64,000 nt of DNA from Gonocerus acuteangulatus (lineage: Eukaryota; Arthropoda; Insecta; Hemiptera; Coreidae). A program made the translations under genes and the position numbers. Location: the NCBI GenBank assembly GCA_946811695.1, contig OX328123.1, positions 13,319,662 through 13,383,661 of the forward strand, written 5' to 3'. The notes below the pieces were generated by a model. That model was not told the origin of the DNA, made no database searches, and was given only the letters and a program-made list of their open reading frames with translations. Below, piece after piece: positions 37,160 to 49,448 of the stretch (positions are counted from its first letter, which is position 1; each line of letters begins with the position of its first letter).

Positions 37160-37980
37160 ACGAGGATCTGTGGCCGTGCTTGCTAAGGCTGCTCCTAGAT
37201 TAGACCCGTATTTGTCTCGATCCGATCCGATCCGATATCGCTTGAGAGAACGGCCGACGTGAGTGCCTACATTAGTCTCGACCCGATCCGACCCGATTTT
37301 GTATCAACTTGTCACTAAGGAACTCGTATAGAAGTTAAAACGAGTGATTAATTTAAGAAATAGCATGAAAGCCTTCGATTTCCTTGTTGGAGGTATAAAG
37401 GAGGAGTTGAAAGGCCAATGAATCTTCCGGAAGTATATCAGTCCCGAAAAAAAAAAAATCTTTGCATAACAGTTAATTTCTATTTGTTACACTACAATAA
37501 GAGAAGAATTAGTATTCATATTTCAAAGTAACTTATAAGAAACGTAGCTGTAAGGTTATAAACATCTTTCCGCGTATTTTTTTATAAACAAGGGAAACAA
37601 AAAACAAAAAATGTGACTAGACAAAGTTGTTCTAAATTTTATTAGCTTTCATTGTAGAAAAATTCATTGAAATCGGTTAAGATGTCGGGGCTGTAGACGT
37701 TTTTAAAAACAGTATATCGTTTCGCGCCTTTTTGCGTCGGTCGTCCGGTTTAGAAACGAACGAGTTTGAACGGCCGAAAATCGGACAAATGTCGGCACTT
37801 CCGTTGAGATGCTTGTTTTCGTTTTTCTACCGACAGTCGGTGGCTGTCGGATCGGGTCCAATGTAGTTGGACCCTAAGACGTGGGCACAAACAGGGGTGA
37901 TGGATTTTCTTTCGAAAATAGAAAAGGCATCGGCCTCATTCTTGCTAGAAAAGGGTGGACGTTAAAATTTAAATAAATAT
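37160..37980 (+). mobile_element. tRNA-derived SINE split by a 686-bp DNA element
   Basis: The SINE head (ggatctgtggccgtgcttgc) stops at 37187 and its continuation (aagacgtgggcacaaacagg, then agaaaaggcatcggcctc) resumes at 37874. The inserted part is annotated separately. The SINE tail ends at (aaat)n near 37980. Confidence 0.65.
37188..37873. mobile_element. non-autonomous DNA element with GATCCGA-rich ends
   Basis: The left end contains ctagattagacccg and then gatccgatccgatccgat. The right end on the minus strand contains ctacattggacccgatccga. The flanking ctaag at 37183-37187 and 37874-37878 is a likely 5-bp duplication. A diverged relative lies at 44345-44860 and a fragment at 23930-24060. 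No coding sequence. Confidence 0.6.
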
Positions 37981-38544
37981 TTATATTTATACTAGGCGAT
38001 AATATAATCAAGAGGTACCAAACAATTTGGCCCTTGTCATCTTAAGAGATTCGTAGATATACTTTTCAAACATTTTATAATGATTGGTCTGTGCTAAAAA
38101 AAATTTATATGAGGGTAAACACTATTGTTTTCCTGAAGCATAACAATCAGCATAGAAGAAACAATTTATACATTGGTTACAGTAGAAATGAGCGGAAAAT
38201 GATAGATAATTAAGTAAACATGATGTAAAAAGCGATAAAAATAGAGAATATCTTTTCAATCCTGTATCGGTCCAATGATACCGTTATCTAATCAGGAGCA
38301 AGGAGACTATTATTCACTTTAAGGAAGATCAACACTTTAATGGAAGGCACGGCTTTTACTTTCAAACCATTCACTTTTCTTTTGGAGGAATCAGTTACTT
38401 TTGCAGGAAATAATTATTTGTTATGCAATTCACTATCTAATTGAGGGAATTAAGAGATACTGATGAGAAGAATGCTGCTTTTGTAGCACTTAGGTCTTTC
38501 CGAAGCTATTCAGCTTCCAATAATGAAAATGATTTACAATTTGT

Positions 38545-38604
38545 TTAAATCTTTATTGATCCTACCTACTAGATATTGGAAATGACCCCTGTTCGGATTT
38601 ATGC

Positions 38605-38697
<93 letters not shown>

Positions 38698-38858
38698 TAT
38701 ATGTATATGGTGTAGGTCATAAAATAGTATTTCCTTTTTTGTAATATCCTCCGAAGGAAAGTAGCTATTGAGGTTGCACTTATGATGTAATTTTTGAAAA
38801 CTCTCTTCAAATCTTTATCGATCCTACCTAGTATAAACCGAAAATAATCCCCGTTAAA

Positions 38859-38926
<68 letters not shown>

Positions 38927-39539
38927 TTGTTAACACGATAGCCGCCAGTGTTTTTGTTTTTTCTTAACGAAACGTGGTATATAGCGTTCAAATAGCAAAC
39001 GATTGAACGAGTTCGTTAACCACCAAAATCGGTCCACCAGGAGGGGGGTTTACACCGTACCTAAAACACTAATTTCACCTGAAGAGAAAAATATGTTGTA
39101 AAAATAAACTACATTCGTTTATTAGGTTGGGGGAGGTTTACTCCGGAGCGAAATGACTAAGTTGCTCATACTGATCGTAATTTCGGTTGCTTTGGAACGA
39201 AACTCGGAGTACTTCTTGTTTCTCTAATTATAAATAAGTGTTGTAAAAATGAAGTAAATCAGTCTATCGTAAGGGGCTTTACATAGCACTATGTTTAATT
39301 AGAATTTTCCAGGGAAACGTAAGTTGGCAAAGCTCTATCTTGATATTACTTCTCACGTCTACCGCTAGTGGGGGCTGTATCCCGTTCCTGCCTCAGACGA
39401 AAATGTGATGATTTCGTAAATTTATTAAGTGGTTTAGAAAATTAATTAAAGGCATCGGCATTAAGTAGAGTAGGAAATTAATTAAAATAATTTGGTTGGA
39501 GTTGCTCATAAAAATGTAAAAGAGCAGAACTTTGCATGT
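38545..39539 (-). mobile_element. family B element copy 5, first part (and a truncated end before it)
   Basis: The minus-strand body starts with gtaatatcctccgaaggaaa near 38741 and has (TA)n at 38862-38920. Preceding it, 38545-38605 repeats the tgatcctacct and gacccctgtt words of the same end, a partial second copy with its own (TA)n. The element stops inside gcatgttttt at 39539, where family A copy 3 is inserted. Confidence 0.6.
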
Positions 39540-39678
39540 TTTTAGCGCGGTTCCTCCCTCCCCCATAGGGGATACAATGAAACAATCCGGAAGTGCCGAC
39601 TAGAAAATTTCGCGTTTCAGAACCCCTAGAGACCGAAAATAACGGTGGTTCAAATTTGTATATATATATATATGTATA

Positions 39679-39727
<49 letters not shown>

Positions 39728-41080
39728 CTGTTCGCTCATTTCTGGCTTCCCTGATGGTCCGATTTTGATGAAATTTGGTACAAAAATCCGTCGTCCAATT
39801 TGAAAGGTCAAGTTCGTTAACCAGCAAAATCCGCCCACTGGAAGATGGCGTTTGGGGCGAAATTCGCGCAGAAAAAATCGTAACGCTTACGTTTTTGAGT
39901 TCATAAGCTTGTAAGTACTCTTTTTATAGGCTTCTTGGGCTAGAAAAACGAATGAAACCATTTTCAAGGCGATAGCTTTAACCGTTGTCGAGAAAATTGG
40001 AAAAATAGTTTTTGAATTCCGTTTTTGGTTTGGGTACTTAGAATCACGGGATTCAGTTGAAACATTATCTGCATGTTCTAATTTCATTAAAACTAATATG
40101 TTGAAAGTTATGTTACGTTTGGAGTTAAGGAAGGGTTAGAATAAAATATTTTATGAACAGACATGAAAAGTTTTGGTAACTTTGTACACTTTCCTTAATA
40201 TCTCGAAAAAGGTTGAGAATCTTGGGAAACGGAAGATGACCATTAGAAAGGTCACTAAATTTTCTACACAAATAGTTCTAAAGAAAGTTTTGATTAGGCG
40301 ATGTCAATCGGAGAAATAAGTGCATAAAACTTTAAAGTAATTGATTTCGCTTATTCGAACTGTTCTTTTTCTCTTTGATTTTGGTACTTAGAATTATGGG
40401 ATTCAGTTGAAACATTTTCTACATTAATTAAAACTAATATGTTGAAATTTTTGTTACGTTTGGAGTTTAGGAAGGGTTAGAATAAAATATTTTATTAACA
40501 GACATAAAAAGTTTTAGTAACTTTGTATACTTTCCTTAATATCTCGAAAAAGGTTGAGAATCTTGGGAAACGGAAGATGACCATTAGAAAGCTCACTAAA
40601 TGCTCTACAAAAAAGGTTCTAATGAAAGTTTTGATTAGGCGATGTCAATCGGAGAAATAAGTGCTTAAAACTTTAAAGTAATTGATTTCGCTTATTCGAA
40701 CTGTTCTTTTTGTCTGTTTTATTCCTTGTTATTTTTAAATTGCTTATAGTCAGATAATGTATTTGACAATAAAACAGATTAAGTAAAATAAGAAGATCAA
40801 TTTATTGTTAGAAATGTAGCGTTCAAAGAGAGAGATCCCAAGGCTTTCCAAATGCCTCTGAGCGGAGGCCTTTCTGCCCGACTTATGGTATAGCTGACCC
40901 ATACAGGTAAGATTGTAAATCAAGACCTTTCAAGACTGGTTTGTTTGAGATTTCATTTGGATAGCTGTTTCGCTATTGATCTAAATAAAGTAATAACTGT
41001 TTCTATTCTATGCCTTCGTAAACACTAGAGATAAGAACGGAACCGCGCTAAGATGACGCAGTTCCTGCGAATCGGACTTT
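39540..41080 (+). mobile_element. family A element copy 3, inserted into family B
   Basis: Ends ttttagcgcggttcctccct and gcagttcctgcgaatcggac. (TA)n lies at 39655-39722. Part of the body, from about 40370 to 40720, repeats the 40010-40340 segment, an internal tandem duplication of roughly 350 bp. Family B resumes at 41081 with attttatttatatagatt, exactly where copies 2 and 6 continue, so the insertion went into a T run of family B. Confidence 0.65.
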
Positions 41081-41191
41081 TATTTTATTTATATAGATTA
41101 TTTTAAGCAAATTATTTAGGAATGCAGTCTACGCAACCCAAATTCTGAGGAAAGTGTACAGTCATGCAGCTCCTGCGTGACGGCCGTTTTT
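41081..41191 (-). mobile_element. family B element copy 5, second part
   Basis: It continues attttaagcaaattatttag and gaggaaagtgtacagtcatg and ends cagctcctgcgtgacggccg, completing the element interrupted at 39539. Confidence 0.6.
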
Positions 41192-41202
41192 CTTTTGTAA
41201 CA

Positions 41203-41347
41203 TTTTAGCACTTTCCTCCGAAGGAAAGTAGCTATTGAGGTTGGACTCATGACGGAATTTTTGAAAAATTTCTTCAAATCTTTATCGATCCTACCTACTA
41301 GACACCGAAAATGACCCCCGTTAAAATTTATATATATATATATATAT

Positions 41348-41396
<49 letters not shown>

Positions 41397-42463
41397 TATA
41401 TATATATATATATGTGTCTGTTAACACGATAGCGGCCAGAGTTTTTGTTTTTTCGTCACGAAACTTGGTATATAGCATTCAATTAGCAAACAATTGAACG
41501 AGTTCGTTAACCACCAAAGTCGGTCCACCGGAAGGGTGGGTTTACCCCGAACCCAAAACACTTATTTGACTATGTCAGCCGTAATATTTGTTATATTTCA
41601 ACGAAACTTGGTATTCGTAGTGTTATTATAGAGAGAAAAGTGAGATATAAAAATGAACTAAATCGGTTCATTAGAAGGGGGGGTTTACTCCGGGCCCACA
41701 ATACCAATTCGCCACTACCAGCCGTGATTTTTGGTATATTTCGACGAAACTCGGTATTCGTAGTGCTAATCCACAGGTAAATATGTGTTGTAAAAATAAA
41801 CGAAATCGGTTCATTAGGAGGGGGGGTTTACTCCGGACCCACAATACCAATTCGCCACTACCAGCCGTGATTTTTGGTATATTTCGACGAAACTCGGTAT
41901 TCGTAGTGGTAATCTACAGGTAAATATGTGTTGTAAAAAGAAACTAAATCGGTTCATTAGAAGGGGGGGTTTACTCCGGACCCAAATTCCTAATATACTC
42001 ATACCGGTCGTAATTTCTGCTGTATTGTAACGAAACGCTGTATACGTCGTGGGTAACTCATGAGAAAGAAGTGTTGTAAAAATGAGCTGAATCGGTCAAT
42101 CGGAAAGCGGGGGTTTAATTTGTAATATATTTGAATAGAAAAGCCGGCAGACGTAGGTTCACAAAGCCGCCGCAAGGAGCGCTTTCTACCACTAGTGTGA
42201 CTGTATCCTGTTCCTGCGTTAGATCAAAATACGATAATATGAGGATTTTTGTATTTATTACGTAGTGTAGTAGGTACCATGTGTAAACATAACTCTGGAT
42301 GTAAATTAATAATTGATCAGTTACTCATTACAAAATGAGAACTATTCACGTTTTTATTTTAGTTATGTAGGATATTTTAAGCAAATTGTTCTGGAAAGCA
42401 GTCTACACTACCCAAATTCTGAGGAAAGTGCTGAGTTATGCAGCTCCTGCGTGACGGACTTTT
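41203..42463 (-). mobile_element. family B element copy 6
   Basis: Complete: ttttagcactttcctccgaa at the left, (TA)n at 41330-41414, tandem ~145-bp poly-G segments at about 41670-41970, and cagctcctgcgtgacggact plus T's at the right. It is only about 12 bp from copy 5. Confidence 0.62.
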
Positions 42464-42474
42464 ATTTTCTGATT

Positions 42475-42795
42475 GCACTACATATTTCGTTGCCTACATG
42501 CCACCTTCTCAGCGGCCATTAATTCCCTATGCGTACTGTAGAGGTATCAGATTCTCGACCATACGGCACACTAGAGAGATAGTGTGGTCAGTACTATGCT
42601 CCGGCCGCCTGGTTTATCCCTTTAAAGGTACCCGTTATTTAATTAATTAAAGGCTTGGTGAGCCTAGGGACGATCTGGGACCCCAAATCCAACCCTCGAA
42701 CGATGACACTGGAAGAAAAAAATTTTAGTGCACGCTCGGGTTTTGAACCTGGGTCCTCCAGTTCATTAGTCGAGTGCTCTACCACCGATCTTGTG
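42475..42795 (-). mobile_element. third type of tRNA-derived SINE
   Basis: On the minus strand the head reads ggtggtagagcactcgacta then gacccaggttcaaaacccga, an A-box and B-box arrangement. A 3' body of about 200 bp contains ggataaaccaggcggccgga. The minus-strand frame over it is not coding. Confidence 0.6.
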
Positions 42796-42862
42796 CTAAG
42801 CAACAAGATTTTTTTGCAAAATTTAATTATTAATATATACATACATATTCCTTTAGGTTCAT

Positions 42863-42983
42863 TTTAGCACTTTCCTCTGAAGGAAAGTAGCTATTGAGGT
42901 TGCACTCATGACGGAATTTTTGATAAATTTCTTCGAATCTTTATCGTTCCTACCTAGTAGACACCGAAAATGATCCCAGTAAA

Positions 42984-43067
<84 letters not shown>

Positions 43068-43650
43068 TATACGTGTCCGTTAACACGATACAGGCCAGAG
43101 TTTTTGTTTTTTCGCCACGAAACTTGGTATGTAGTATTCCCCTATCAAACGATTGATCGAGTTCGTTAACCAACAAAATCCCTCCATCCGGAGATGGGGT
43201 TTACTCCGGAGCCAAAGTAGTTATTTGCTAATACCATTCGTAATTTTTGCTATATTTCAACGAAACTCGGTATTCGTTCTGGTCAACTAAAGAGAGAAAT
43301 GTGTTGTAAAAATGAACTAAATCGGTTCATTAGGTGAGGGGGTTTACTCCGGACCCAAATTACTAATTTGCTCATACCGGTCGTAATTTCTGCTGTATTG
43401 TAGCGAAACGCGGTTTACGTCCTGGGTATCTAATAAGGAAGAAGTGTTGTAAAAATGAACTAAATCGGTCTATCGGAAGGGGGGGATTTACTTTGTACTA
43501 TGTTTGAATTGAATTGAAACAGGTGTTATTTATGTTTTTATTTTATTTGTCTATGTAGATTATTTTAAGCAAATTATTCAGGAATGCACTCGACACTACC
43601 CAATTATCAGGAAAGTGCTTAGTTATGCAGCTCCTGCGTGAAGGACTTTT
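42863..43650 (-). mobile_element. family B element copy 7 (short)
   Basis: ttttagcactttcctctgaa at the left, A-run then (TA)n at 43001-43065, two poly-G segments, and cagctcctgcgtgaaggact at the right. Shorter than the other copies through loss of internal segments. Confidence 0.6.
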
Positions 43651-44344
43651 TTATTTAGAATCTTATTATTATTATTTAGAAATTCAAATTTTTGGCGTTT
43701 CTTGTCATGGTAAGATGGCCGACTTTAGACCTTTTTTTAGCATTGTAAGATAGATAACATTTACTTCACTATCTATGAACTCATTGTTTATAACGGTAAT
43801 ATTATTTTAACTTCCTAGGATTACACATTTCCTACGTATGTGAATGCTTTATAATTCTCTTCAGAGAAGAAGCCAGGATAATGGAAATAAAAGCAGTCAT
43901 TTCTGAAAACCTTAATGCTTTGAGGAGTATGTTTTTTTTTTACTGTAAATTGACACAAATAGGACCAAAAGTCCTCGGAATCTCATTCATAAAATCCGTT
44001 ATAAGCTTCTTTAGGGAACGGTTCTTACGGCGATTATGAAAAACGGTCCTGAAAGCTTTAGTTGTATTCTGGTATGATTTTATAAAGCCTCTTGTTGTAT
44101 TTCTATGGTTGTTCCATATGATTCATGGGAAAGGAACTGTGCAGATCTGTGGCACTCGTTTTTTCCTCCTCACAGAGAACAAAGAAACCGTTTATTATAT
44201 AATGCGCAACATCAAAATATTTTTCTTTTTTTAGTATTTATTTATGATCATCCTCAACTAAAGCTTAGAACAAAATGTTAAATGTATGCATCTAATTACA
44301 TTTTAAATGTTTGCATCCAATTTTACAAATTGAATTGATCAGAT
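43651..44344. other. unassigned DNA
   Basis: No element or gene recognised. Confidence 0.4.
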
Positions 44345-44860
44345 CCAAACCGGTAGCCACCGACTCCCATAAGGAAAACAAAGACAAGCATTTTAATGGA
44401 GGTGGCTACATATCTCTCGACCCGATCCGATCCGATGACTTCCAATTACCAGCCGTTCATACTTTTCTTTTGCGAGATCGATATCGGATGACCGACGCAC
44501 AGTTGGGAAAACGATATATTTTGTTTCAGAAACGTCTACAGCCTCTGAAACGTAACCGATTTCAATGCATTTCTTTTTTAAATGAAGATTTTTGTTTCCC
44601 TAGTTTATTAAATTACATTGAAAAATGTTTATAATCTTCTAGGTGCCTTTCTTATAAATTATTTTAAAATATGAACACTAGCGCATATCTTATTGTAGTG
44701 TAACAGTTACAAATTAATTATTACACTACAAATTATTTTCGGGACTAATATACTTCCGGAAGATTGATTGGCCTCTCAACTCCTCCTTCATACCTCCAAC
44801 ATTCAACCTAATCGAAGGTTTCTATGCTTAGTAGGTGGTATTTCTTAAATTCACTACTGA
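44345..44860 (-). mobile_element. diverged relative of the 37188-37873 DNA element
   Basis: It shares cgacccgatccgatccgatg, an inverted acttccggaagattgattgg segment, and caactcctccttcatacctc with the complement of 37200-37450. The + frame 44311-44634 lies within it and is not supported as a gene. Confidence 0.5.
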
Positions 44861-45101
44861 GCTCATTAAATAATAACATTAAAACTGTAGCCAATAAAAA
44901 CAATAACATTAACATTAACATAAATAATAATAAAAACAATAACATTAACTTTAAAACTGTAGCCAATAAAAACAATATGGTTTGTTAACAGTTATTTACA
45001 AGAGTACATTTGGATCGTGTTAATCAGAAAGGAACCAAGCGCCTTATTTTGAAACAAAAAAGTCTTATTTACTTTGAGCTATATAGTTGTAAGAAACGTT
45101 A

Positions 45102-45363
45102 TCTATTATATAGAAATGAATCGCTAAATGTGTTGGTAAGCGCAAATCTCGAGAAAAACTGAACCGATTTCGCTAATTCTTTTTTTATAATATTCCTTGA
45201 AATACGAGGATGGTTCTTACGGAGAGAAAAATTTAAAAAATATCCCGAAAAAGTATAAAACAACACTTTTTGGGTCTTTTTTACTTCCTTAACGCAAATT
45301 CATATTAAAATAAAAACATATGTTCTCAACTATAATATTTTTAACAGTTAACGTATTTGTATA
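45102..45363 (+). mobile_element. Helitron 5' terminus (family with tctattatat start)
   Basis: It begins tctattatatagaaatgaat (TC start) followed by cgctaaatgtgttggtaagc, and the same start recurs at 49449. A CTAG 3' terminus lies 4.3 kb away at 49448, so a Helitron of that span, filled with later insertions, is possible but not proven. Confidence 0.6.
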
Positions 45364-45590
45364 TCTATATATATAAAAATCACGTGTCTGTTTTTCTGTT
45401 TTTCTGTTTGTTTGTTCCTTATACAAATCCACATCGTTTGACTGATATTGACCAAACTTCGCACATAGATACGTCTTGATCCGGGAAATCTCGTAGGCTA
45501 GCTCAAAATCTTCTAGGATTCATAGTTTGGAAGTAACGAGTTCGAAACTGTCATATACAGAAGAGTTTATAGTCAGAAATCGCCATTTTC
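45364..45590 (+). mobile_element. second Helitron-like 5' terminus (tctatatatataaaa)
   Basis: Starts tctatatatataaaaatcac then gtgtctgtttttctg. The following acaaatccacatcgtttgac and cttgatccgggaaatct blocks are the complement of 17880-18050 and 21550-21765. The 3' end is not seen. Confidence 0.6.
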
Positions 45591-46049
45591 TTTCCAGTGT
45601 TGCCCCTCCTTCTAAGAAGAAGTGCAATAAAAAAACCTTTGTTTGTTTATCTAAATAGTAGGTTTATATTCTCAGAGTTTGGACAAATATCATATAAGAT
45701 ATCATATAATAAAATATCATATTTTTTAAGATTAATTTCCTTAATATCAGATCAGTTTTCTTCATATCAAATCAATTTTCATTTGATTGCCTAGGGCAAC
45801 ACTGCTCTAACCAGAATATAGACTAATATCGTATAAATAAGTATATCATAAAAATGTTCTGTGTTTATCTAATCATAATTTGGACTAATATAATATAATT
45901 AAGTGGTCATGTTTCTATTCAGAACTATAATAATTTCAAAACTTTTGTTGAGAGGTAGTTTTTTCTCTTTAGTAAAGGAAGGTTGCAATGTCGGTTATAG
46001 TATTCGGTTGAATAATCTCTCACTCGCTTTTCTGTTAAATGAATATGTT

Positions 46050-47525
46050 TGTACTGGTATTTGATGGAGAGGGTTTTAGTATGTGGAAAAACACTTAACT
46101 TTTTTTTTTAAACTGATGAGGTGTGTAAATGTCATTGAAAAGGCAAAGGAGACCAAAGTTGGTGAAGATTGGGATCAGCAAGATCAAATAAACAGTTTGA
46201 ATTTCTTTGTGATTTGACAACAGCCTAAGACATAATTAAGAAATTTGATAGATTATACCTAAAGGAATCAACAGCATAGTAAATTGTACATAGAAACTTC
46301 AGATTATGTTAAAAAAATAAAATTCAAACAACTGAAATGAAACAATCAGTTTATCTGGACATGTTATAAATTTATAAAACTTGTATTGTAAAATGGACCG
46401 TGTCCCTTTGGAAAACAATAAGAACAAGGCTAAAAGTATTTTGGAATTGTTTACACTGATGTGGACCTTTTTTTAACTAGGAGTCTCAAAGGTGAAAAAT
46501 ATTTTGTTTCATTTATAGATGATTATAGTAAGATTGCCCTCATGTTAATTTCTTCATAATTGTTCAGTATTGTTTATTGTTATTTAAGTGTTTAGTGATG
46601 AATTCCCTTTGTCGCGGTCTCACTGATGTATAAATAAATAAATAGTAAGATTGCTAGGATTTAAACTATTAAACCTAAAACAGAAGTTTTTCATTCCTTT
46701 GTTCAATAAGTAAATGAGGTTGAAAACTTAGGAAATTGGTATTATGAGGTGTGACATTGGAAAGGAATATTAAATAGTAAGAATTATGACTACCAAAAAA
46801 AAGGGTATCAAAATTAATCCCTGCCCCATGAATTCATGAGTTAAACGGTGTGATTTACTAGAACAATTATGAATATATCTCATTGCTTACTGGCAGAAGA
46901 TATTGTAGAAAAAAATGTTGGCCAGAAATGGTATGTGCAGCAACTTATTTGAAAAATCCCTCTTTAGCTAACACCATTGACAATAAAATACCCTATGAAA
47001 TCTGTTTTGGAAAGAAACCAGATGCTTCTAACTTTAATTTATATGGTAGTAAAAATTTTGTTAGGAAACCAGAACAAATAATAACTTCTAAATGGGATAA
47101 AAAGGTGAATATGTGCATTTTAATCGAGTATAGTGAAGTGGGATATAAAGTACTTTTGAATAATAAAATCATTGTCGCTAGGCATGTTGATGTTATCCAA
47201 GAAAACATAAGCTGTATTGGATTGGCTGAGGGCGAATCTGATAAAGTTCAAGCCATTGTGATTTTTGGGATAGAGAAATAGATAGTTTGAAACAAAATAA
47301 TGCTTGAGATTTTGTTGAAATAAGGAAGTTGAAGATATCAAATGGGTCTAAATGTTGAACAGATGGATGTAGAGACTATATTCTTAAATGATCATTTAGA
47401 AGGAAAATCCACCACTGGTTTTCTTATTAGGTTATTTGGTAATGTATTATACTGGAAATCGAGAAAGAAAAAAGATGGTACAGAAGAGTCTCCATATGCA
47501 GAATATGTAGCTTTAAGTGAAGTTT
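46050..47525 (+). pseudogene. Ty1/copia retrotransposon relic (gag, integrase, RT and RNase H fragments)
   Basis: Degenerate but ordered. About 46062-46180: FDGEGFSMWKNTL, a copia gag start. 46449-46538: VYTDVDLFLTRSLKGEKYF then VSFIDDYSK, the integrase core with the first catalytic Asp. 46883-47281: WPEMVCAATYLKNPSLA, PYEICFGKKPD and KVLLNNKIIVARHV, the integrase C-terminal part. About 47342-47400: NVEQMDVETIFLNDHLEG from the reverse transcriptase. It passes directly into TTGFLIRLFGNVLYWKSRK and YAEYVALSEV, which belong to RNase H, so most of RT and the start of RNase H are deleted. Several frameshifts and stops occur, and no LTR pair could be defined. Confidence 0.85.
46538..46641 (+). mobile_element. 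104-bp retroposed fragment in the copia integrase
   Basis: It interrupts the integrase frame and is flanked by the 13-base duplication atagtaagattgc at 46525-46537 and 46642-46654. It ends taaataaataaa, so it looks like the 3' tail of a LINE or SINE. Copia coding continues after the second target copy. Confidence 0.8.
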
Positions 47526-48129
47526 AAAGTTCCAAAAAGATATAACTTTTTGTTTTAAACATAAAGATTTTTTTAAACATTAAAAACTCCTTTGTGAACA
47601 ATGTCATTTTGTAAAGGACTTAAATTTATGAACTTGAAATTAATTCTCTCACATACATATGCAAATATTATTAAAATATTATATTAAATGTTGTTATATT
47701 TAACTTATTGTTTTATTCGCATATAGATAGATGTACATAATAAATTATATAAATGTTTATAATCATACAAATGAATGTATATAAATGAATTAATTTTCAC
47801 CACATTTTGAAACAATATATTATTATTATAAGAGCTGTATGGTTTAGCAACCCTATTAATTTGGGCAGCCTCACTTTAATTTTTTTTTTAATAAAGTTAT
47901 TCTTCTTATAATATTTCTTTTACATGCTATTTTTTTGCAGATAAATTAATGTATTAAAATATTATTTTTATAAGAAGAGGAAGTCACGTGAATTGTGGTG
48001 TTCTAATAAATGAATAAGTAATTAAATTTTCCATGCAATTTTTTATTAATTTAATATCCATAATAATTTAATCATTATATTCTGCCATATGCTTCCTTTT
48101 GTCTGGGATAGTTATATCCTCTGACTGTC
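47526..48129. other. AT-rich unassigned DNA
   Basis: Possibly the 3' end of the copia relic, but no LTR, polypurine tract or gene was found. Confidence 0.4.
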
Positions 48130-48530
48130 ACCATTTAGTCGGATAGCTGGTAACGCACATTTCATGAAGTGTTTTATGCACCTTGGAATTTTGGTGTATT
48201 GCATGTCGTAATTTCGTTTTTTTTTTTTTTTTTTTTTTTGTTTGGTGGGATGAGCACCAATCATCTGGACAGGACAGTTGTGGCTGTTCTAGAAATAAAG
48301 CAACTTGCCTTAATTATACATTAAAGATTGTTGGCTTCTGAATAAAATACCATTTTAGTGACATATTTTTTTAACACCTTTCCCCTATGTGCAGTACCTG
48401 GTGTTTCAAGGTATGTCCAGCAACCACATACTTAACTTTTTATCTACACTAGAGACCCACTATAGCACAATTTCAAGGCACATAAAACACTTGAAAAGTG
48501 TGTTACCAGCTCTTGGACTAAATGTTTAAA
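48130..48530. mobile_element. 400-bp foldback element with poly-T interior
   Basis: Left arm catttagtcggatagctggt then aacgcacatttcatgaagtg and ttttatgcacc; right arm complement ggcacataaaacacttgaaa, gtgtgttaccagctcttgga and ctaaatg. The arms are about 65-70 bp. A poly-T of about 23 lies at 48217-48239. Confidence 0.65.
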
Positions 48531-49319
48531 TACGGTTGCAATTCTGGTAAAAATATTGTTGCTCGCCAAGTCAATGTCGTTATTGAAATTCCCAAATACC
48601 TTTAATTCATTGTTGTCCATAACTGCAAGAAAAATATCTTAAATTTGTTTTTATTCTTAGAGGCCCCTATTTCCTATGATAGAAGGACTATCCTTATAGA
48701 AGAGCCCATGAACCATAAAATTTGAAACAGAAGCTTTAATAGAAAGGACTATTAACAAACTATGTTTTTAAAACTTTCCTTTTGGCATAAATAACATACA
48801 CCCTGCACGACTTACCTACTTTTTCATTCATAAAAAAAACTCAGTTACGGATTATTACATGAACAGGTAAACAATATAACATATTAATATTATATTTGCG
48901 CAAGGTTGAGGTTTTAGCTTTAGATGCGAAGCCCTTAAAATAAATAAATATTATATTTAAAAAAAAAATCAATGAAAATAAAGAATATAGTTTCAGTTGT
49001 AGGTTATTACAACTTATAACTAATCATAACGTTAATTAATTTTTTTAATTTTTTTTTCTTTAAAAAAATTAAACACAGGGAGTTTGGTTTGGATTTTCTT
49101 TAAAACGGTATTGCAATTAAATTATTTGGAATCATTTAATTGTAATACCATTTTAAAAGTAAGGGTACTTTTTAAAAAAATAAGGATTAATTTATTTTCC
49201 ACCCCACTTTCTCTTAAAAAAATGGAAATTAATTTTTCAGCCGAGCTCTCAATTTATTATCTTATATTCTCATAATTTGGACAAATATAATATAATCATT
49301 CATTTTTTTAAATATATAA
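48531..49319. other. unassigned DNA
   Basis: No supported gene. Frames here are short and low-complexity. Confidence 0.4.
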
Positions 49320-49448
49320 TATAAAGTAGGCGTACCATGGAAGCTGGGTTACAACTATTTAATATGAAGCATGTGTAGCATGGTAAGCCCGGCTACAGAT
49401 ATTTAATATAAAGTAGTAAGGTAGCATTGCACACCGGGTAACAGCTAG
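49320..49448 (+). mobile_element. Helitron 3' terminus (CTAG)
   Basis: Ends aggtagcattgcacaccggg then taacagctag at 49448. It matches the unit of the 1-921 satellite (tagctttgcacatcgggtaa then cagctag). The upstream part has a short imperfect repeat of taatataaagtag. Confidence 0.7.

Noticed and set aside
44311..44634. 107-codon frame
   Set aside because: It falls within a diverged copy of the DNA element at 37188-37873 and resembles no protein family.
45102..49448. One intact 4.3-kb autonomous Helitron
   Set aside because: Both ends are plausible, but the interior holds copia, foldback and other Helitron pieces and no Rep/helicase. A chance pairing of two elements is as likely.
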